64,000 nucleotides of DNA from Lathyrus oleraceus. Lineage: Eukaryota; Streptophyta; Magnoliopsida; Fabales; Fabaceae. The stretch lies in NCBI RefSeq assembly GCF_024323335.1, contig NC_066580.1, positions 89,761,391 to 89,825,390 of the forward strand, written 5' to 3'. Shown here one piece after another: positions 21,000 to 33,062 of this stretch (position 1 is the first letter of the stretch; the number at the start of each line of letters is the position of its first letter). Both the position numbers and the translations under genes were made by a program. The notes under the pieces are model-generated. The model did no database searches, was not told where the DNA came from, and worked only from the letters and a program-made list of their open reading frames with translations.

Positions 21000-23900
21000 T
21001 GTCGCACCTCGAAAAATGGGGATACGACTTTAAGCGAAGCACGATCGCACGCTCGCATTGATGGACTAAACAGAGTCGCCACCGAACTTTATTTATTCCT
21101 AAAAAGGAAAGGGGAAATATCGATAAAACCCAAGACAAAACGACAATGATTATGGTCGTCGCAACCAATATCAGGGTTCGGGAGTCGGTTACGCAAGGGG
21201 AAGGTATTAGCACCCCTCACGTCCGTTGTATTCAACGGGAACCGTTTAGTTACTTTCATTTTGAATGTTAGCTTATGTTAGTCTTCTCAAGTTATAATGA
21301 GGGAAAGAAAGAATAGAAGAGAGAAGAAATGTTTTTGGATTTTTGACGAAGGACTAAACCTAAGTTTTTTATTAGTGGGCCTGACAAGATTTACAAATCC
21401 TGCTCCTACGTATCTCAAAAGAGAAATCAAGGCTTACGTAGTTCTGGGTAGAAAAATGTTCGTTTGTTGGTCGATTTTAGCGAAAACTATATTGTATTAA
21501 TCGACGAAAACATTGTTTTACCCAAAACAGATGAGGAGCGGACGTACACCACACATCGAACGGATTTATAAATCTACATTCGGAAAAACATCACTTATCT
21601 CGACTCAACAATCGTGGCCGAAACATTGTTTTGCATCACCTTAAGAAAATATATCTTTCGTTTATGAAAAAGGTTTTTGATTAGTCGCACGACGGCGAGA
21701 AAAGAGTTTGATTAGTTGGATGTATTTCGAGTGATGGCGAGAACTTGGATGAGCGAGATATCCATCTCGAGTCCTAGTCTCAGGAGTGCACGGTATACAC
21801 CATGTTCCATTTCCATCTTTATTGGCAAAAGTGTTTAATAAAGATTAAGTATTTTTAGGTTTTTGATTGAGAAAGGGGTTTGAAGAAACCGTATTGACAA
21901 TTTTAGACGATGGCGAGAGCTAAGATAAGCAAGGCATCCACCTTGAATCTTAATCTCAGGAGTGCACGGTATACACCATGTTCCATTTCCATCTTTATTG
22001 AAAAGTGTTAAGGTGGGGATTAAGTATTTTTTGAGTTTGAAAAACGAATATTTGATGAGAACGAGACATGAGCCTCGGGATCAATCACTCGGGGTTTCAC
22101 CGGAATGCAAGATTCCAATGGTCCTTTTTTGTTCGAATTATTTAAGAAAATTATTTAATGGACAACGAACATTTGATAAGAATCAAATGTTCAAAGGGTT
22201 ACGCCAGAATGCTTGATCCGAACGGACCTAATTTTGTCCACGTTAATTAAAGTGTTTTAAGAACGAGGGAAGAGAATGAACGGTTAATCCAAAACGTGGG
22301 GCTCAAGACTGATTATTCGAGGGTTCCCACCGGAATGCAAGATTCGAATGGTCCTCTTCTTTCGTGTTTTAAAAAAGGAATTTAATCAAGTTGCAAAGAT
22401 AGTTTAAAAATATAATAAAATTATAGGGATAAAATTAATTTTACTATTTTATATATATATATATATATATCGAATTAATTTTATATATATAATCGATTTC
22501 CCACCAGAATGCTAGATTCTAATGGGAGAAAATGAAATTAAATGTTGAAACTATGGAAAGTGAATCGAGGATTGTTTGATTTTGTTTTGAACTTGGTTTA
22601 GATTGATGATGAATTGACAAGGAAACTATGAGGAAAATAGTGTCAGAAATCAATTTGGTGCTTAATTGTTGTGATTGATTTATTAAAAATTGATTAATTA
22701 GATCAATTAAGATTAATTTCCTGAATTATTTAATCCAAACAAATAATCAAGTTACTTGAAATTAATTTACTAATTAAGCAAAGTTTTAATTAACCATCCA
22801 TTAAGTGACAAAATCGGTTTATTTAAATCGATGTGCTCAAACTGGTTTGCGCGAGATAACAACGATTAATGTTATTCGAGAATTCATAACACGGTGAAAA
22901 TACTCTATTGATATATCGAAAATTTCGCGGCATATCGACATGAAATTGCCGAATCCGTCATTCAAAATCCAATTAATCGCAATAGTCTTTAAACAACAAC
23001 CCAACATTTATTTACCACACTGTTTAGCATTGTTATATCCACGTCTAATCTAAACATCATGTAATTAAATCACAATCCATCTAATTAATCAATTTATGAA
23101 ACCACAAATAGCAATAATAAAAGAAATAGGACTATCCAAAGAAAATCCCATTAGAAACACAACACACTCTAAAATTAAAGAAAAACCAAAGAGATGCACA
23201 TAATCAGGCAAGTGAATTAGAAGACTTGCAAGAAGAAAACAATCCAGATAATTTCTAAACCTCAAACAGGTTAACAACTTTGAAATAATTTTTCCAGAAA
23301 GGGACGACAAAAAACAAAAAAAGAATTAACGACCGCCAACTCTTCTTTGTAACACGCCTATGCTTCTTTCAATTTCAGAATTCACAACAACCAATAACAG
23401 GAAGAAGCAGCAACAATCTAATGCTCATGAACTCCCAATAAAAATACAAATGAGAACATTAGTGCAGCACAATTTAATATAATAAGCATGAAAAGAAACA
23501 AGTCTAAAGCATGATTTGGAGATTACCAACGCGTTGTCGTCACAATGTCGCTTCCGAAATGACGATGTCGCGGTTGTATCAAGTCGTCATTTGGCAAACT
23601 CCACCTTTAGATCTTCTCAATGAGCCAATTCCAAATCAAGTTGAAGTTTGGATCTGATTTAGTCGCTTGTGCGTCTGTAACCCATACATTGCCCCAAGCC
23701 AAATCCAGAATGTCTTCATCTTTTCTTTTCTTGTAGTCCTTTGGCCAGGCAAGACCCCTCGTGTTACGAAGAGCAAATACAGCAGCTTGGATCTCCGGAA
23801 ATCTCATTATCGTCTGATTTTCACTATCAAGATCAAGAGGAAGAATATTGTAAGGAACTAAGATCTCTGTTTTTTCAGCAACTTTATCTTGAGTCTCCAA

Positions 23901-25718
23901 AATCTCACAGTCAACTTCCATAGTTTGTGTCATATTAACAGCTTTCAAAACCTCAAAAAGAACGTTAGCAGTCTGATATGCTTCGGTTAGTTATGCTCGA
24001 TCAGCTTTATCTGTAGCATTTTGTAAAGCTTGGATATATTTTTTGTAGTAATGCTGATAGAAACTCTGCATCTCACAGGCATCACTTTTCTTTATTCTTC
24101 CTTGCAATGTTGCATCATTTTCTCTTTCTAAACATTGAAGAAGAGCAGTTTTAAATTGCCGAACACCACGACCACTTGAAGTCGGGTCCAACCTATGAGC
24201 TTTCTCAAATGCGTAGAACCGGCAGAGATAAGCAACTCTAGGATGAGTCTTCTCAACCTCATTAGCAACACGAAGAATAGGAGCAATTTCAACAAGAGAA
24301 GAAGGTACAACCTCACTATCAAAAATGGCTTCTCCAAGGTTTCCAGCTGTTTGCGTCCGTGTTATCCGCCTCTGCATCACCGGACCTTGAGACTCCGACG
24401 GTCCCGCTCTCGACGAAATTCTCTCCTCTCACCGATCTAACTTCGAGTTATAGTGAAAAGAGAAAACCCTAGAAATGAGATAATGAGAATGTTTGCAAAG
24501 AAGGCACGAATACAGAGATAAGGTTGGTGGATTTGGAGATCCGGTGAGATGTGGAGGTTGTAGTTGATTGAAGATTGACGGATAGTATTGGGTGTTGTTG
24601 TTGGGGTTTCGCCGGTGGTTTAGCACGACGGTGATGATTAAGGAGTAGGGATTTAAGGTGGGGGATTAGCAACCGGGTTGAGCGGCGGATGCATGGTTTG
24701 GTGGTTTTGGGGGTTTGTGAAGGTAAAGGAGGCTGCAGCGTTGGGGTTGTTGAGAGGTGAAGGAGAAGGTTGTATCGTGGAAGATTTTGTGAAGAGGAAA
24801 GGGTTTTATTTCAATGTGTGAGAGAGGGTCCTCCTGGAGACTCTGCTCTCTTTTCCTTTTATTATTTTTCGTTTTTTCTTACTGAGAGAGTGATGATGAA
24901 AGCAATTGAGTGGGTAGGTGAGAATGAGTGAGAGAGTTTTCCTATCATGTGTGTTTCTTTGGCTTTTGTTTTTGGTGATGTGTCAAAGGGTCATTGGTTG
25001 AGAAGGATAATTGAGGATAAGGATCCATGTGTTTTTCAATTGGGTTCACTGATTAACTTGAATTAAAGGTCACGATTGGACCAAAGAAACACAACATTGT
25101 TAACCAAATTAAAAATGCCTAGAATATCCCTTCTAGAAGCTTTAATCAATTTAAATCAATTAAATTAAATAAATTTCACATTTTTATATAAACATGATAA
25201 AATAAAAATGAGAGCATGATTATACCTATTTAATTTTTTTTGATTTTTTGACAAAAGAATAAAAATAACAGGACTCAAAAATAAAAAAGTTGGACGCAAA
25301 AGTGCCCGAAAAAATAAAATGAATGCACCAATATGATCAGTGCAAAATGAACTTATTGGAAAAATACAGCGTTTCTTTTAATTTTGAAATAAATTTTGAC
25401 CGGTTAAACAGGCTTGAGCTGATCAGGAAGTGGCCGAAAAATTAGCTGAAAAATAAATCGAGCGTACCAGATTAAACTACGCGAAATGTAGATTAATAAA
25501 ATTGATGTCTAGAAGCTTGATTTTAAAAAATTTCGCTCACTGGTTTGACGCACATCCGTTGATTAATTCAACCGGCTTGTCTGTAGATCTGAAAAAATTA
25601 TTTCAACTGATATTTTAGGCACTATGCGGTATGGAATGCATGGTATGCTATGTAGACATGCAATAGCTATGATGAATGTATTGAATCAGCGATTCAGGGT
25701 CAAAATTGGGGTATGACA
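21000..25718 (-). repeat. 5' LTR of inner Ogre-like element
   Basis: Starts at 25718 on the minus strand with TGTCATACCCCAATTTTG and ends at 21000 next to the tRNA-Arg primer site. It carries the second copy of the callose synthase fragment (23622-24419). An (AT)n run near 22450-22470 is longer than in the other LTR. Confidence 0.9.
23622..24419 (-). pseudogene. Captured callose synthase N-terminal fragment, 5' LTR copy
   Basis: Second copy of the captured fragment, in the other LTR. The start codon equivalent (24417-24419) is ATT instead of ATG. The frame is then open from the internal MQRRITRTQ (24380) to a TAA at 23991-23993, just after KADRA, and continues as FEVLKAVNMTQ to DEDILD. The TAA here is at a different codon from the one in the other LTR, where this copy has CAA. 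Both copies share the extra T (23701-23703), so that frameshift predates the insertion, while the two stops and the lost start are private to each LTR. Confidence 0.9.
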
Positions 25719-25974
25719 CCTACGTACCCGTGAAGGATCAAAACCTCGTAGTTCGGGTTCAAATGTAGGAAGGGATTTGTTGGGGTTGATTTTATGAGAT
25801 CCTTACAAATGGGCATGATCAGTGATAGAACTCGTTACCTCTTGTGGAGATTGAAACCTTTGATGCAGATCTGAGGAGTGATCACGAGCGTTGAATGGTG
25901 ATAACGCCTCTACTCAGTCCACACGAACGAATTCCTTCAGTCTCAGTGCTAGCTGCTACGAATGAAGGCTTTGA

Positions 25975-26157
<183 letters not shown>

Positions 26158-26195
26158 GAAATTTCATCTAGTGAAATGCTTCTGCACAAGGGTTC

Positions 26196-26203
26196 TATTT
26201 ATA
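26196..26203 (-). promoter_or_regulatory. LTR TATA box
   Basis: Minus-strand TATAAATA in the context GTGGTTCTATAAATAGAACC. The same motif is kept in the sister LTR near 46370. The compound microsatellite lies just downstream in the transcribed direction. Confidence 0.55.
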
Positions 26204-27201
26204 GAACCACTTATGTGGGTTGCAAGCTAAAAATCCCACTTAAGTGTATGTGGCCCATATCTTATGGTATACCAAAAATCACTTAAGCACGTGGTACCTT
26301 ACCATATTTCGTATTCTACTTAAGTGAACCATACCTTATGATGTTCTATAATTCATTTAAGTGCACCGTACCTTAAGGTGTTCCTTATTTACTCTATCTC
26401 TCATCAATTCGTCCTTTTATGTATGACCTTGTAGGTTTTCGCGACATTGGCAATTATATTAAATCACGTATTTAACATAATAAATAGTGAACGATATCTA
26501 GCAACACATCACTGCTACCCAAGATACGAAAATGTCATGTGATCTGACAAACCCTTTTTGTGATAATACTGATGTGTACAATTACCCCTTTTGCCCTTAT
26601 ATCTATATTGAACACAAGACATCAACCGTGTCATACTTGTCCAGTTAAATATTGGGCCTTTAGATATTTATCCTGTTACGCAGGATGGGCAAATTCCATC
26701 TAGGTCACTCATGTCCCTTAACATGCTTCGTGGAGTTCCCATCAACTTGACTCTACATCTTGGGTCCATAGTGGTTTCAGGTCGAAGGGTGGTATACGCC
26801 ACTATCACCATGAGAATAACTTATGACACTTTGCATAACATTATATGTAGTATTCTCATAGCGGGTCAATCCAGTATAAATATTACTCCTAATATGCATA
26901 CCTATGTTTAAGACTTGATAACTCCTTATCCATGATCCATGAGATGTGATCATCAATCTATATACAAAATAGTCTTAATGCTTTAATGTTATCCCACTTC
27001 ACAACAAATCTCGACTACAGATACTTTAAGAATATTGTCCTTATGTTTAATGGGATCTCATTATTAAGTTACACTTGGTACATTAAACGAACTAGGTATT
27101 CTAGGGATTTTGTTAAACATAATAAAGAAAAAGCCTTTTATTATTAATAAATAATTCGATACAAGTACCAAAAGTATTTCCCTCTAGGGCTTACACCAAC
27201 A

Positions 27202-30200
27202 AATAGAACCCAGATGGAAGGGAACAATCCAACTGTCATCTTCAGAAGCAAAGTAATGAGGATTGGAGGACATGTGGGAAAATAGAAAATGTTGTATTTC
27301 GATGGAAAGCTAAAATTTTCATTGCCATTTATTTCCTTTATTTTTTTGTAATCTTCTCTTAAAGTGATTTACATCTTCATGCACCATTATCCCATGTATG
27401 AGTTATTCTTGTCATTAAATAAAATTCTTCAGTTGAACATTTATTCATCAATTATTTTGTTTTTTCTGTTTGTTTGCAAAATATTATTTTTACTCTTGAT
27501 AAAATAAAAACATTAAAACATTGAAATAACAAAAGCTTTGAAAACCATAAATTATTTTGATCTTTGAAAATGTCAATCGAATGTTTGTTAGCTTACAACA
27601 ATGCATCCGATTCACAAGATGTGAAGCATATTGATGGTCATCTTAATGAGAAAGTCAACAGTGGCCATTCTTCCGTAAACAAGAATCAACATGGAGCCTG
27701 CCAAGCGGCAAAGCAGAAATCAGGGTTTTGCAAACGATCTTCATGATGTTAAAACTGTTCAAGACCAAAGGTGTTGGAGAATCAGAGCTTGATACCTACA
27801 AAATGCATAAACCAGTAAATTCATGCATTTATTTTCTTTCTTGCATATCATGTACAAAACAGATCATGCATAAGCCTCAGTCAAGATCCATTGACCTTAA
27901 GGATAAATCCAGTTTTATCCTCGAAAAAATCTAGATTTAAGAGGTGTTCTAAAGAGTAAAGCAAAGATTTTCCTCAAGTACAAGTTGCTTTCAGAAGTCG
28001 GTCAGTATTGATGTTGATTCTCAAGATGAGTTTCTTTCCAAACACAGTGATTGATAATCCCAAGTGAGCTCTAGTGTCAACGGAACTTCTGATTGCTTTC
28101 CCCAATTGGTGTTTCCCAACAGAGTTTCTTCTGAATTTTTTTCTCCAACAAGACTTTATAAGCCCCCTAAGTGAGCTTCACTTCAACAGGGTTCCTAAGA
28201 AAGGTATCCCTAACAAAATTATTCGCAACAAATCTCTTAGAAGTATTTGTTTAAGATGGACATGTCTTCTCAAGGATATCTCAAGATTAAAAGTCTCCCC
28301 AGCGAGTCTAATGGGCAAGAGTTCCCCAACAGACAAGATTCACTAAGTATTCTCATCACATCTCCAGCAAGTCTCCTGTACGATTATTCCCCAGAGAATA
28401 TTATATATCTCCAAACAAACAAGTTGTCAACCAAGAGTAGTTGTAAGTGTTAGCTTCAACCAAGAGCAGTTGATTGCGATAAATTCATCCAAGAGTAGTT
28501 GAATACTTTGTCTCCACCGAAGAGGAGTTGGATACAACATTTATGTATATTTGTCTTCAGCCAAGAGTAGCTAAATGCAATGGTTCCATCCGAGGTCCAG
28601 TTGAATACATTGTGTGCATATATTGGTCTTTAGCCAAGAGTAGTTGGATATTGTACTTGCATATATTTTCTTTCAACCAAGAGTGGTTGGACGCAATAGG
28701 TTCAACAAAGATTAGTTGAATGCAATCAATTTCAGCCAAGAGCAACTGAATATGACATTTCAGGCAAGAGAAACGGAATATGATAATTTCCCCATAAGAG
28801 TATGCTTCCAACAAATATCATTTGAAGAACAATCGAATATGTTAACTTGTAAACATCCACTCCTTTCAAATTTGTATAGATTTACCGCTAGCAAGAAGCG
28901 GCAAAACATGATCAATTAACCCTAGACATCTACTAACAGCCAAGAGTGACTGAACATGATTTTCTAATCTCATAGGAATCTACTATCAACCAAGAGAAGT
29001 TGAACATTATTTTCCAATCCCTAGAGGAGTTTACCGCCAGTCAAGAGCATCTGAATGTGACGTTCTAACCCCAAAGAAACATGCCAACCTTTGAAAGAGT
29101 ATCACATCCCTAAAAATAATTGCATTTACATATCCTCGCATTCATCCATCTGATGACTAAGGAGTCAAGAGTACTTCTTAATCTTAGTTCATTCATTCAC
29201 ATCCCCCATTAACTAAGAAATCAAGAGTATTTCTTAATCCCATTGCAGTTCATTCACATTCATCGGATGATTAAGAAATCAAGAGTATTTCTTAATCTCA
29301 GTACATCATCATAAGCATATCATTTTATTGCACAAAAAGGAAAATTTTGGGTTTGTTTGGCATTTAAAGTATCTTTCACCATGATGATTTGAAGATAAGA
29401 GTTCTTCCTATCCTCCAGTTAAAGATATTTAAATAGGGGTTCCATGGAACCATTGAAATTTGAAGTGAATTAGGTTTAGATCTTAGGAATTTTACGTTGT
29501 TTTATGTCAATGCAAAAGTGTGTGTACATTTGTAGGACTTTGATATCACTTGTCACATTTAAACATACTTTCCATATTGTAAAAGTAGAACTTGGTTGGA
29601 TCAATGCAAATAAGAATATATACACATAATGTTACACTATCTAAATTCACGTCTTGTTTCCATTAGAAAGGCCAATCCCAATATTAGGGATGTCCATGAT
29701 ATGTCAATGAGAAATAGTGGAACAAAAATCTTAGCCAAGTAAATATCAACACTTAGTCCATAAAAACATGTTTTCATGCTTCTCAAAGTAATCATGCAAA
29801 TGACCAAAAGACATATAACTTAGCCATGTAAAGCATCAATGTGAATGAATAACCCAAAGTAAAACCCTAATGAACTATCTTAACCTAAATGCAATGAACG
29901 AAAGGAATGCACATGATTAAAGTCATGGTTGACTTCTCTTGCACTTATTGATGAATGATGACCAATGGAATGCATGTTATGCATGATGATGAAAATCAAT
30001 GAGATGTTCTAATGCCATGAATATATGAGTTTGTCCAAATAATTAATGCACTCAAATTTACCTTTTGGACCTTGGTTATTAACGTTGAATCATGCATGCA
30101 AATGGAATCTTATGACCAGATGAAATGGTCATAGGAAATGAGATGCATATGAAAATATACTGATGAATGACTTTTAAGGGGGGGCAAAATTTAGGGTATG

Positions 30201-30204
30201 ACAG
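27202..30204 (-). repeat. Right-hand part of the outer Ogre-like LTR
   Basis: Non-coding. From about 28430 to 28770 there are degenerate units of roughly 45-60 bp around CAACCAAGAGTAGTTGAATA, and weaker copies continue to about 29070. At 29150-29310 three units of about 66 bp carry AAGAAATCAAGAGTATTTCT. A 60-codon plus-strand frame (27564-27746) lies antisense to the element and has no recognised relative. Confidence 0.6.
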
Positions 30205-30839
30205 TTGCCCTTATTTAAGTAACTTTATCGGATGGCATGAGTGATGTAAAATCCTCATACAATCTAGGTAAAAGGTATTTAAATACATAAGACTCGAATT
30301 TCACCCCTAGATGCAATGACATGCTATGCTATGAGCTGAATGACTTCTTCTTTTGTTTGACGGGGATATAATGTGAGATTAACCCTAGCATGATGTTTTA
30401 TGATGGATGAAGAACGAAAGGTGCACCTGTGGGGAATAACGAATGTATGTGGTGATGGTGATCCGAGACAAATGAAAAGGATGGAAATGGTGAAAGAGTC
30501 ACTAGGGATAACAATTATGTTTGAGAAAATACACTAGGGGATATCTTTCAATAAAATAGTCAAAATGACAACTTTCTAAGAAACATCAGGAAAAATAGAA
30601 CACAATCTCATAATGTGCTAGACAATGTTGGACTTTGAAAATGAACTTCAAGACATCGCTGGACTTTGAAAATGAATTGCCAGATGGCACTGGACTTTGA
30701 AAATGAACTGCCAAACAACACTGAACTTTGAAAATGAACTTCCATACGGTGCATGACTTTGAAAATGAACTTCTAGACAAAGTTAGTCTTTAAAAATGAA
30801 CTGCCAGACGATGCTGGACTTTGAAAATGAACTTCCAGA
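30205..30839 (-). other. Internal 3' end of the outer Ogre-like element with 31-bp tandem repeats
   Basis: Starts with the polypurine tract and matches the corresponding segment of the inner element (AACCCTAGCATGATG, GGGGAATAACG). From 30631 to 30837 about seven 31-bp units based on TTTGAAAATGAACTGCCAGA plus CGATGCTGGAC occur. The array is cut by the Sirevirus-like insertion and resumes at 61270. Confidence 0.75.
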
Positions 30840-32587
30840 TGTTAGACGATAGGCCTAGATCTAGAGGGGGGTAAATAGATCCCAAGTTAAAAATTTATTT
30901 GAAAATTTGATTTAGAAAAAATTATGGCGCGAAAGCAAGTTTCAAATATTTCCCGGATCCAAAATCATCTAACCAAACCTTCTATTGAAAAGCCTGGATA
31001 TGCGTATGAGTACAAATGGTATGATAATAATTCACAAGTTTATTTATCAACACTTCAAGCACTAAATTGAATACTCTACTATAGTAGTAATCTATCTCCA
31101 ATGACAACAACACACGGAAGACTAGTTGACAAAATTGTCAAACACTTTGCATGCAATCAACAAAGTTTGGATATTAGTATAGTGTTTGTAGTTCTTAAAA
31201 TTCAATCACTACCAAATGGTATGTGATTACTACAGCAACACAATTTAACAAGGAATTCAAAAGTTATAATCCAAACAATGTTGTTCAAAAGATTAAATTA
31301 TACAACAACTCGTGAACCGAAAAATAAACGAGAGAGAGAGAGAGAGAGTACACAAGGATTTGTTTAGGCAGCTCCCCAATCGACCTCGTTATGGGTACGT
31401 CTTTCCTCAATTCTAATTTGAATTGAGATATTAATATAATAAATCTTACTTTGCAAATGTATGAATACAAGAGATGAGAAATTAAATCCCACAAACTCTA
31501 AGTTTTTCCTTGGCTCTAGAACCTCCAAAAACCTTGATCAAAGATTGATTAAGTCACCAACAATTCCGCTTCAATTCACCTATTGTTGCTACTTCCTTGC
31601 ATGACCTCCTTGTCTCAAGGCTTTCACCCGACTGAATTAATCCCAAGCGCACACTTGTTGAAGCCAATATTTGTCAACATAATCCACCATTTCACGCTAC
31701 TCCCTTGCCGACACGCCTAGTCTCAAGGTTTTCACTCGATCGGATCCAAATTGCACAATCTTGTCAAAAACCTTCAAACCCAAAAGATCTTTAAGGAAAA
31801 CCCTACCTCGATTTTCTTATTTGAATCCCTCAAAATTGCAACCCAATATTCTCGGTACAACAAACCTAATTGGATGTTATCAATCCTAATCTAGATGACA
31901 CCCAATCAAAAAATGATTATGTGTAGTTTGATTGTTTGAATGCATAGATTGAATTGAAGATGATGAGATGCTTTGAAATCCTGGATTCATGTAGGTTTTA
32001 CTCACTCTAGAAACCTTACTTTAGAATGATGCATGTATCAAGTATTTATATGTATGAGACACATAAGAGGCAAAAGGAATGCAAAAGGAAAGGAAATAAA
32101 TGCAATTTTTCAAAGAATTTAGTGAATAGGTCGATGTATACGAATCATGTTTCCACCTATTCAGGTCATGTGTCAACCTGTTAGAAGCATGTGTCGACCT
32201 GTAACGTTATGTGTTACCCATATGTCGAATTGAAGACTCGGCACATGAGACAAAAGTTGCAGACTTTAATGCTACAGTGTACATGTCAACCTGTACCATC
32301 TATGTGTCAACTTGAAGTTTTAAAAATTCATCTATAGGTCGGCCTGTAGTCGTATGTGTCGACCTATAATGAGGATTTTTCACTTAAAACCAAGTTTCTC
32401 ATGCTCAACACACTATTTTGATGCACAAATATTTTCTAGACCATTTTCAATAATGTTGACATGCTTCCTAATGCAAGGAAGCTAAAATGCACACCTAGAA
32501 TCGGATGATACCGTCCAATGTACATAAACACTACTTCCTAGTTTTGACATCATGCAAAACATATCTAAATGGAAGAATGCACTCACA
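30840..32587 (-). repeat. 3' LTR of Sirevirus-like element
   Basis: Minus-strand start TGTGAGTGCATTCTTCC (32587), end GCCTATCGTCTAACA (30840). It contains TATAAATA near 32043-32050, a (GA)n tract near 31335 and several GTGTCGACCTGT-like phrases near 32160-32360. Confidence 0.85.
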
Positions 32588-33062
32588 TACTCCCCCTTTT
32601 TGACGATGGCAAAACTTGAGACAATGTGTTCTTGTTCATGGAAATCTCCCCCTAAATATGTGCATCATACTTCTCCCCCTTTGACAACATCAAAAAGTCG
32701 CCAAGCCCACAATTAGAAGAATCACATATACACAGTAGAGAATACAAAGGCAATTTGCAAAGACAAGAAATGTGCTCACATGTATACAACATATATGATA
32801 ACGTATAAATTAAATAAACAACACAACAATAACAACAACCATAAGTACTTAATACAACAACCATTGTCTAAATTCAAGCCGTTAAAAAGCCATTGTTAAT
32901 ATATAAATCAAGAGCCAAATAAACCATAATCTAAAAGGCACATGCATAAAGATACCAAACATGAATTAACAAAATACATAACGTCACAAGACACCAAACA
33001 TAATCGGACACCACCAAACCAATCTCACAACACATCATTTAAACACCAATCTATCTTCTCCC
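32588..33062 (-). other. Multiple polypurine tracts next to the 3' LTR
   Basis: Minus-strand AAAAAGGGGGAGTA abuts the LTR (32588-32601), and further AGGGGGAGA tracts lie at about 32646 and 32672. Clustered GGGGGAG tracts are described for Sireviruses. The rest is AT-rich and non-coding. Confidence 0.7.

Larger units (their letters stand above)
10600..25718 (-). mobile_element. Inner Ogre-like (Ty3/gypsy, Tat) element with callose synthase fragment in its LTRs
   Basis: Two LTRs of 4699 and 4719 bp flank 5.7 kb. The ends are TGTCATACC...GTGCGACA on the minus strand. Flanking CCTAT (10595-10599) and CCTAC (25719-25723) form a 4-of-5 target-site duplication. The primer site matches tRNA-Arg. Internally only a gag remnant (19105-20157) survives; protease, reverse transcriptase, RNase H and integrase are missing, and the 3' part is a tandem repeat array and untranslated-type sequence. 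The copy is therefore non-autonomous. In a 420-bp stretch (13561-13980 against its counterpart) I counted 13 LTR differences, about 3%. Confidence 0.88.

Noticed and set aside
27564..27746. A possible second captured host gene (60-codon plus-strand frame) in the outer Ogre-like LTR
   Set aside because: Composition is protein-like but it is antisense to the element, short, unsupported by a recognised family and lacks a second copy to compare.
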